18,420 nucleotides of DNA from Bacillota bacterium (lineage in GTDB: Bacteria; Bacillota; Clostridia; Lachnospirales; Lachnospiraceae): the NCBI GenBank assembly GCA_023443225.1, contig JAEZVF010000055.1, forward strand, positions 1 to 18,420. Reading direction: 5' to 3'. A program made the position numbers and the translations under genes. Numbering within the stretch: position 1 is the first letter of the stretch; every line of letters begins with the position of its first letter. The notes below the pieces were generated by a model, which saw nothing but the letters and a program-made list of their open reading frames with translations, ran no database searches and was not told the DNA's origin. Positions 14,096-18,420 of this stretch are shown here, one piece after another.

Positions 14096-14959
14096 CTATT
14101 TTATGGGGATATAAATATCAATTTCCGAGTCCTCATTTTCACGCCCTGTAAATCGCTCATCGTAAAGCTCAAAATCATCTCTTTCGTCAATAACCTCGCT
14201 TGTCAACAGCGCCCATGTTCCCCAAATATATTGATATGTTTTTAGAATATCAGCAAGTGAACCCTTGTGGGTAAACACGGCAAATTTGCCAGCAGCGATT
14301 GTTTTGGTAATTGTGCCGGGTGGCAGATTGTCATAGGTCACAACCTCCACTCCAATCACTTCGGAAAGTTTCATATCGTAGTTTGCAATATCCGCATCCT
14401 TTTGGTATTCACAGATACCAAAAGTTCTACTGGAGGGATGCTTATTTGGAATACTGCCTTGCTTTTCACCAAACTGCTGCCATAGAGCAAAAATATTATC
14501 CAGTGCCGCCGTTCCATGAATACCGGCAACATAGATGTCGTCTATCTTCCTAATTTGTGGTTGCACGGTAATATTGGCAGAAATATGGCGGAGAAAATCA
14601 CGATCAATCTCCTTTTTATTGCCAAGAAAAACGTCAAGGCGATTGTTGCGGTATGCTGTAGGGCTAATCTGATAGACACTCTTGAATGCCCGACTAAATG
14701 CTTCCGAAGAATCAAACCCACTTTCCATAGCAATATCGATAATCTTTCGGTCACTATAAAGTAGCTTCTGTGCGGCACTTGATAATCTTCGCTTTTGGAG
14801 GTAGTTTCCGATGCTTTCCCCAAGCACCGATTGGAAAATTCGGGTAAAATGATAATAGGAGTATCCCGATGCTTTTGCCACTTCGTGAACAGAAACAGCT
14901 TCATCAAGATGGTTTTCCATGTAAATAATTGCTCGCTCAAAAGCTTCCAAATACTCCAT
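14096..14959 (-). CDS. AraC-family regulator with GyrI-like effector domain
   Basis: Residues 8-105 hold two helix-turn-helix units of the AraC/XylS type ('VHEVAKASGYSYYHFTRIFQSVLGES' and 'IIDIAMESGFDSSEAFSRAFKSVYQISPTAYR'). Residues from about 125 to 287 form a GyrI-like small-molecule domain ('VAGIHGTAALDNIFALWQQFGE', 'PPGTITKTIAAGKFAVFTHKGS', 'DFELYDERF'). This Rob/SoxS-like layout senses small hydrophobic or cationic compounds and turns on efflux or modification genes. The ATG at 14959 has AAGGAGAG 6-7 bases upstream, overlapping the stop of the acyltransferase-like gene. The two are therefore co-transcribed and probably functionally linked. Confidence 0.93.
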   Translation of the reverse strand: MEYLEAFERAIIYMENHLDEAVSVHEVAKASGYSYYHFTRIFQSVLGESIGNYLQKRRLSSAAQKLLYSDRKIIDIAMESGFDSSEAFSRAFKSVYQISPTAYRNNRLDVFLGNKKEIDRDFLRHISANITVQPQIRKIDDIYVAGIHGTAALDNIFALWQQFGEKQGSIPNKHPSSRTFGICEYQKDADIANYDMKLSEVIGVEVVTYDNLPPGTITKTIAAGKFAVFTHKGSLADILKTYQYIWGTWALLTSEVIDERDDFELYDERFTGRENEDSEIDIYIPIK

Positions 14960-14970
14960 ATCTTCTCTCC

Positions 14971-16080
14971 TTATACCAATTTACAAAAATCAAAGGTCGG
15001 ATGTTCGGACTTAATATGAACGGTCTGGCTATTCACCCGAAAATCTTCATTTAATGAATAAGTTGTCCAGCCGTTTTCCGCAAGTCCCCCCCAGCACAAC
15101 TCCACTGTTCCGGCGGTTACATCAAAAACCATGCTTCTAACAGTACCGAAAAATTCATCATACCAGTGGCAGCATAATCCACTTGGATACTCCGACAATA
15201 GCAGTGTTTTCAAGTTGCCTGCCGTTAGTTTCTCTGCCCCCACCATATACTTGTTTATATAGTCGTAGCGGCAAGCCGAATGCTCCATAACCATCGTGCA
15301 AAGTTGCTTTGTTTTGGGCAAGTGTGCATGGTTTGTGGAATGTAAATACTGCTCGGCAGTAGTGGCATCAATTTGTTTCCACTCTTTTGCGCCGTCAAAG
15401 GTTTCAAACAGAACCGCTTTACCTGTCTTGTCAGCAAGCACTAAGTTGATGTTATAGGCAATGGGCATATCCAAAACAGATTTCAGTGCTTCGTCAACAT
15501 CCTTGCAGTTTTCAAGCAGAGAACGGATGACCGCCCAAAACTGCAAACCGATGACCGCAGGTTTGCGCATAGGTGCAAAATTTCCAACAGGTAAGCCACA
15601 AGAAGTCTGCCCAACCATGAGTCCACATTCATTGATACCCTCGCTGCGTCCAAACAACATGGAACCGCTGCCCAGGTGAGCATATCTGCCAGTAACTTTT
15701 GTTTTGCCAAACGAAAAATCATCCATCTTATGTGAAAACTCATAATTCCGGGCAACCAGCACATGACCGTCCTTTGTCAAGCTGGGGAGTGCTGCAACGA
15801 TTGAGCAGCCCGGAGTAAGACATGTTCCTGCATAATAACACAGTTGTTTCTCCCTTGCACCTACAGCCTCAGCAAATCCCCGAAGTTCATCGCTAAGTCC
15901 GGGACAGTAGCGGTCAAACATTTCATTCATTTGCACAACTTGTGCATCGGAAAATAATTCAGCATCGCTTTTTTGCATTTGTATAAGCTGTGGATTTCCC
16001 AGCATTTTTTTGCCGAGCTGATAGCCGATTTCGTAACTGCTTCCCGTGAGTTCAAAAAGATTAATTCTTGCTTCTTCCAT
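14971..16080 (-). CDS. C45 family Ntn-hydrolase (acyl-CoA:6-APA acyltransferase-like)
   Basis: A 369-residue protein with the landmarks of the C45/acyltransferase branch of Ntn hydrolases. 'GSSYEIGYQLGK' (13-24) and 'ELRGFAEAVG' (65-74) are followed by TPGCSIVAA with the likely nucleophile Cys92, then HVLVARNYEF (106-115) and 'EGINECGLMVGQTSCG'. Fungal relatives swap the side chain of penicillin. Bacterial members are mostly uncharacterised amidases or acyl transferases, and activation may need self-cleavage before Cys92. The ATG at 16080 is preceded by GAGGTAAAA. It is the first gene of a pair with the AraC/GyrI regulator, 11 bases apart. Both look richer in G+C than neighbouring DNA. Confidence 0.85.
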   Translation of the reverse strand: MEEARINLFELTGSSYEIGYQLGKKMLGNPQLIQMQKSDAELFSDAQVVQMNEMFDRYCPGLSDELRGFAEAVGAREKQLCYYAGTCLTPGCSIVAALPSLTKDGHVLVARNYEFSHKMDDFSFGKTKVTGRYAHLGSGSMLFGRSEGINECGLMVGQTSCGLPVGNFAPMRKPAVIGLQFWAVIRSLLENCKDVDEALKSVLDMPIAYNINLVLADKTGKAVLFETFDGAKEWKQIDATTAEQYLHSTNHAHLPKTKQLCTMVMEHSACRYDYINKYMVGAEKLTAGNLKTLLLSEYPSGLCCHWYDEFFGTVRSMVFDVTAGTVELCWGGLAENGWTTYSLNEDFRVNSQTVHIKSEHPTFDFCKLV

Positions 16081-16101
16081 TATATTTTACCTCATTTCTA
16101 A

Positions 16102-16107
16102 ATTATA
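16102..16107 (-). promoter_or_regulatory. Candidate -10 box of the C45-AraC operon
   Basis: Minus-strand TATAAT lies 22 bases before the start at 16080. Upstream TTGGTA is spaced 14 bases away, too short for a normal sigma-A promoter; TGATTT at 18 bases is weak. A short-spaced or activator-dependent promoter is possible. Confidence 0.35.
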
Positions 16108-16194
16108 GTTCAACTTAATACTACCAAATCAGAAAGAGGGGTGCATGATATTTTGTGCGGTTTTCTTATAAAGCAAATATACTTATGAGCATAG

Positions 16195-16251
16195 CTACTC
16201 TGCCGCCACAATATAGTTTGTTCTATCAATTGGACGAAACTCTATTTTCAT
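16195..16251 (-). pseudogene. GNAT 5'-end remnant (duplicate of the gene at 6726-7199)
   Basis: The first 13 codons (MKIEFRPIDRTNY) and ribosome binding site are identical to the intact gene. The sequence then departs and reaches TAG at 16195 after five more codons. It marks where the upstream side of the GNAT locus now lies, 9 kb from its body. Confidence 0.9.
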
Positions 16252-16266
16252 TTTTTATTACCTCTC
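16212..16266. repeat. 55-bp direct repeat, right copy
   Basis: Exact match of 7160-7214 in the same orientation. To the right the flanks differ at once: here an AT-rich spacer and small-gene remnants, there the IS3 remnant. Recombination between the copies would remove 7160-16211 as a circle. Confidence 0.95.
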
Positions 16267-16339
16267 AGTATTAAAAATATTTTTTATTACATATAATTCC
16301 ACAAACATGACGAAGCTCATAAATGATGTTCAACTTATT

Positions 16340-16469
16340 TTATAAAATATTCTCTTTCTTTAATTCCTTTATTGCATTTTTAATAGCCATTTTAATTATA
16401 AAATATCGTATTATTGCTGGTATAGCAATATATAGGAAGAATAATTAAACTTGCAAATATATTTCTCAC
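16340..16469 (-). pseudogene. Broken small membrane-protein gene
   Basis: A GTG at 16469, with GGAGAGGAG upstream, opens MRNIFASLIILPIY. The frame then shifts, and another frame continues as AIPAIIRYFIIKMAIKNAI and KELKKENIL to a stop at 16340. Joined, they give a peptide of about 45 residues with one membrane segment and a basic tail. The GTG overlaps the stop of the ORF at 16466 (GTGA), so it was once translationally coupled to it. Confidence 0.45.
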
Positions 16470-16582
16470 TTTTGAATCTCCTCTCCACAAATAGTTTTGC
16501 TGAACCCCAATTCATCAAAAGTTACTGTAATGTAATGTGCAACATCTGGAAGTTCCTCTGGCTTCTTCAATGTATTCATCAT
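16466..16582 (-). CDS. 38-residue hypothetical protein or gene fragment
   Basis: ATG-ATG at 16582 opens MMNTLKKPEELPDVAHYITV, then TFDELGFSKTICGEEIQK and TGA. The composition is protein-like and the end overlaps the next small gene by GTGA. No good ribosome binding site precedes it. Another frame just upstream reads SYDEYIEEARG, so this may be the tail of a longer gene with a frameshift. No family recognised. Confidence 0.35.
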   Translation of the reverse strand: MMNTLKKPEELPDVAHYITVTFDELGFSKTICGEEIQK

Positions 16583-16613
16583 ATGAGAGTATCATCATCT
16601 ATACATGATGTAT

Positions 16614-17144
16614 TTAAAGATTAATTTTCCAGATTAGATGATGTCGATCCTCTCCCCAATAATCTTTAATAAAATAGTCAGGTTCCCCAAATTTTTTTCT
16701 CCATATTTTCTGTGCATTGGAATATCCACTATCTAGACAAAACTGATTAATTCCTTTATCTCTTAATACTTGAGTCATAGAGTTCAATAATAAATTACCT
16801 ATTCCCTGTCCTTGGTAATCTGGTCTTACAAAAACTGTACCTAGTTCATAAAGATTTTCATATTCTCCATTTGTACAAGTACATATTAAGTCACTTGCAG
16901 GCCCATACTCTATTGTACCAACTATACAGCCTCTATCTTCTGCTGCTAGGAAATATCTAAGTTTTCCATTGCTATCTAGATCATTTTCTAAATACTGCTT
17001 CTTAAATTCAATTTCTTCCTTTAAATCACCTACCAAACCTTCTATACCTTCCTTAATAAAGGTATCTTCAACTACAGTTTTGAAGAACTCAAATAGTTCC
17101 CCTCTATCATCTACAGTTGGTCTTCTAACTTTAATGTGAATCAA
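16614..17144 (-). CDS. GNAT-family N-acetyltransferase
   Basis: A 176-residue GNAT protein. The beta4 strand and motif A read 'LYELGTVFVRPDYQGQGIGNLLL' (98-120) with the full QGQGIG loop. 'FLAAEDRGCIVGTIEYG' (65-81) is the preceding beta pair. The C-terminus contains 'WRKKFGEPDYFIKDYWGEDRHHLIW', an unusually aromatic tail that may shape the acceptor site. Substrate unknown. The start is TTG at 17144, supported by a very strong AAAGGAGGGGG 7 bases upstream. No gene lies close upstream (340-base gap), so it probably has its own promoter. Confidence 0.87.
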   Translation of the reverse strand: MIHIKVRRPTVDDRGELFEFFKTVVEDTFIKEGIEGLVGDLKEEIEFKKQYLENDLDSNGKLRYFLAAEDRGCIVGTIEYGPASDLICTCTNGEYENLYELGTVFVRPDYQGQGIGNLLLNSMTQVLRDKGINQFCLDSGYSNAQKIWRKKFGEPDYFIKDYWGEDRHHLIWKINL

Positions 17145-17217
17145 TTTAATCCCCCTCCTTTAAACAAGCTGTTCTAGTTAACGTTATCAATCCTACTACC
17201 TGACAAAAGATACAATA

Positions 17218-17251
17218 AAGATTCTTCGTCGCAAGCTCCTTAGGATGACAG
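17218..17251 (-). repeat. Dispersed intergenic repeat (GTCATCCT...GAAGAATCTT type)
   Basis: The minus strand reads CTGTCATCCTAAGGAGCTTG followed by CGACGAAGAATCTT. This closely resembles a short element (TGTCATTCTGAGCG...GAAGAATCT) known by eye from many clostridial and other genomes, often between genes. Its function is unsettled. The identification rests on recognition, not on a search. Confidence 0.5.
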
Positions 17252-17386
17252 AACATGATTAATGAACATAAATTTACTTACATACATCATACAAACGCTC
17301 ACTATATTAACTCAGCAAGCATATTACTTCATATCTCCAACCTTGCTTTTCCCATTTTCATTCTACAATTAGGCCTTTTATATAAT

Positions 17387-17412
17387 GTCATCAGAATTAT
17401 ACTCTCAATATG
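17387..17412 (-). repeat. 26-base near-repeat of 1555-1580
   Basis: 23 of 26 positions agree with 1555-1580 in the same orientation. The minus strand reads CATATTGAGAGTATAATTCT then GATGAC, containing a -10-like TATAAT. A nearby TGTTTCC(T/C)A is also shared at a slightly different distance. It may be a promoter-like or element-end remnant. Confidence 0.4.
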
Positions 17413-17483
17413 GGACTAGGAAACAGTATTGATGTCTAAATCTCCTCGTCTGTTCTTGGTACATATCGACAAAATGGAATTTG

Positions 17484-18212
17484 TCATTCTTCACTGGCTG
17501 GTATTGTCTTCATCAATATCAGTGAATATCCAATGGAAATTGCGCATAATATCATGGCTACAAAAATCTGGTATTGCTTAGAACCGGTTTCGTTTGCAAA
17601 AACACTGAGTGCGTTAAGAATACTATGTGTTATGATACATGGCCAAAGTGATTTCCCGCGATGGAACAGTGTGACAAATAGGTACCCAATTGCTATTGCA
17701 TAACATACCTGACCGAAATTCGAAAGAATGTCTGTTCCGCTCCCGTTGAACAAATTCACTATATGTCCTATTCCAAACGTAATACTGGATACAATAATTG
17801 CAGTGCGTACATTATTTTTGCTCATAGCCTTAAAAAGAAATCCTCTGAAGATTACTTCTTCAAGAAATCCAACCAAAAGCATACTTCCAATATAGCATAC
17901 AGTTTCAATTAAAGAATAATTTACCTTTACACCAGACCAAAGATTCACCGATGCAAGTATTATCAGAGGAATATAATACAGATATTTTTTTGCTGAATAT
18001 TTGATTCCACACAATCCATAATAATTCTGCAATTCATTTTTCTTTACAAAGGAGTACAGAATCACAGTAAGCACAATATTCCAAAAAAGTGTAACTGATT
18101 TTTCCACTCCGATGATGGAAGATATATTATCAGCTATACTGCTTCCTACTACATATATGATTATCCAAACTATAGCAAACCATATTTCACTCTTCTTATA
18201 GAAAACTTTCAT
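17484..18212 (-). CDS. CPBP-family intramembrane protease (CAAX/Abi type)
   Basis: A 242-residue membrane protein with about seven hydrophobic segments and all three CPBP motifs: LEEVIFRG with Glu118-Glu119 and Arg123, FGIGH (146-150), and THSILNA with His196. The glutamates and histidines form the active site inside the membrane. In Firmicutes such proteins process or protect against peptides such as bacteriocins, or regulate membrane signalling. Which applies here is unknown. The ATG at 18212 has GAGGTG 6-7 bases upstream. It is the last complete gene of the window and stands alone, with no bacteriocin-like gene visible beside it. Confidence 0.92.
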   Translation of the reverse strand: MKVFYKKSEIWFAIVWIIIYVVGSSIADNISSIIGVEKSVTLFWNIVLTVILYSFVKKNELQNYYGLCGIKYSAKKYLYYIPLIILASVNLWSGVKVNYSLIETVCYIGSMLLVGFLEEVIFRGFLFKAMSKNNVRTAIIVSSITFGIGHIVNLFNGSGTDILSNFGQVCYAIAIGYLFVTLFHRGKSLWPCIITHSILNALSVFANETGSKQYQIFVAMILCAISIGYSLILMKTIPASEE

Positions 18213-18283
18213 GTTGACACCTCACCAAATCCTTATTTTTCTGCATATCATACTAATACAATTAACTTCATAACCCCCTAGTT

Positions 18284-18289
18284 ATTATA
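18284..18289 (-). promoter_or_regulatory. -10 box upstream of the CPBP gene
   Basis: Minus-strand TATAAT, about 70 bases before the start. The expected -35 zone is occupied by a palindrome (18297-18313), and no TTGACA-like box is present, so activator or repressor control is possible. Confidence 0.4.
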
Positions 18290-18296
18290 ATCCATA

Positions 18297-18313
18297 GGCG
18301 TTTGCGAAACGCC
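18297..18313. promoter_or_regulatory. Short GC-rich palindrome, operator or hairpin
   Basis: GGCGTTT-GCG-AAACGCC, perfect 7-base arms, 7 bases upstream of the TATAAT box. It stands out from the AT-rich surroundings. Confidence 0.45.
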
Positions 18314-18317
18314 ACAA

Positions 18318-18340
18318 CCCGCAAAAATGCAGGATTTTTT
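18318..18340 (+). terminator. Possible plus-strand intrinsic terminator
   Basis: CCCGCA and TGCAGG can pair around AAAA with one mismatch, followed by ATTTTTT. There is no plus-strand gene to its left, so it may belong to an element end. The last 80 bases of the window could not be assigned. Confidence 0.35.
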
Positions 18341-18420
18341 CTTTAAAAAAATGAACAACCCCTCACTGGTTTGTGTTAAAATTGAATTGTCAAGAAACAA
18401 TCTAACACCACACCAAGAAA

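Larger units (their letters stand above)
17145..17483. other. 339-bp gap with a dispersed-type repeat
   Basis: No gene was seen on either strand. It contains a 34-base copy of a GTCATCCTgAGg..GAAGAATCT-type sequence (17218-17251) and the second copy of the 26-base near-repeat (17387-17412). A minus-strand TTGCGA-16-TATCTT pair around 17207-17234 is a weak promoter candidate for the GNAT gene. Confidence 0.5.

Noticed and set aside
14542..14940. 132-codon minus-strand ORF in another frame of the AraC gene
   Set aside because: It is fully inside the well-supported AraC/GyrI coding sequence, with no ribosome binding site.
15255..15764. Minus-strand ORFs of 60 and 93 codons inside the C45 gene
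   Set aside because: They are alternate-frame shadows of a well-supported gene.
1..18420. Toxin-antitoxin, restriction, CRISPR or prophage defence system
   Set aside because: No nuclease, methyltransferase, Cas, toxin-antitoxin pair or phage structural gene could be recognised. The small ORF pairs lack TA features.

Overview
The window looks like an accessory region from a low-GC, Gram-positive clostridial genome (Clostridia, probably Lachnospiraceae-like). The evidence is AT-rich intergenic DNA, strong AGGAGG-type ribosome binding sites, GTG and TTG starts, and Firmicutes-type protein families. No rRNA, tRNA, CRISPR array or core housekeeping gene was seen. Every credible gene lies on the minus strand, so transcription runs from high to low coordinates.

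Layout from the left edge: (1) 1-122, the 5' end of an IS3-type element with a cut-off OrfA. (2) 131-2247, a small P-loop kinase-like protein and two GNAT acetyltransferases, separated by a hairpin-rich 540-bp gap. (3) 2268-3507, a short serine recombinase with a doubtful small ORF upstream. (4) 3648-5730, a LysR effector-domain remnant joined to a membrane-anchored GH5 glycosidase, which is driven by a membrane-bound XRE regulator with a palindromic control region and a possible leader peptide. (5) 6008-6577, two small zinc-ribbon proteins. (6) 6726-8334, a GNAT gene directly downstream of nested IS3 and IS66 remnants. (7) 8346-12317, a probable operon of a beta-lactamase-fold hydrolase, a RimJ/RimL-type GNAT, a UvrA-like tandem ABC ATPase and a tiny ORF. 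(8) 12434-13805, a broken VOC gene, small ORFs and a CPBP-like membrane protein. (9) 13993-16080, a C45 (acyl-CoA:6-APA acyltransferase-like) protein and an AraC/GyrI regulator, with a three-segment switchable hairpin after them. (10) 16195-18212, gene remnants, another GNAT and a CPBP/CAAX-type membrane protease.

The clearest structural signal is a perfect 55-bp direct repeat at 7160-7214 and 16212-16266. It carries the ribosome binding site and first 13 codons of the GNAT gene at 6726-7199. The repeats bracket about 9.05 kb that could have entered, or could leave, as one block and restore a continuous GNAT locus. The region as a whole reads as a mosaic of defence and self-protection genes (acetyltransferases, UvrA-like ATPase, beta-lactamase fold, CPBP proteins, effector-sensing regulators) assembled around insertion sequences. 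No single multi-gene system of a clearly new type could be demonstrated from sequence alone.
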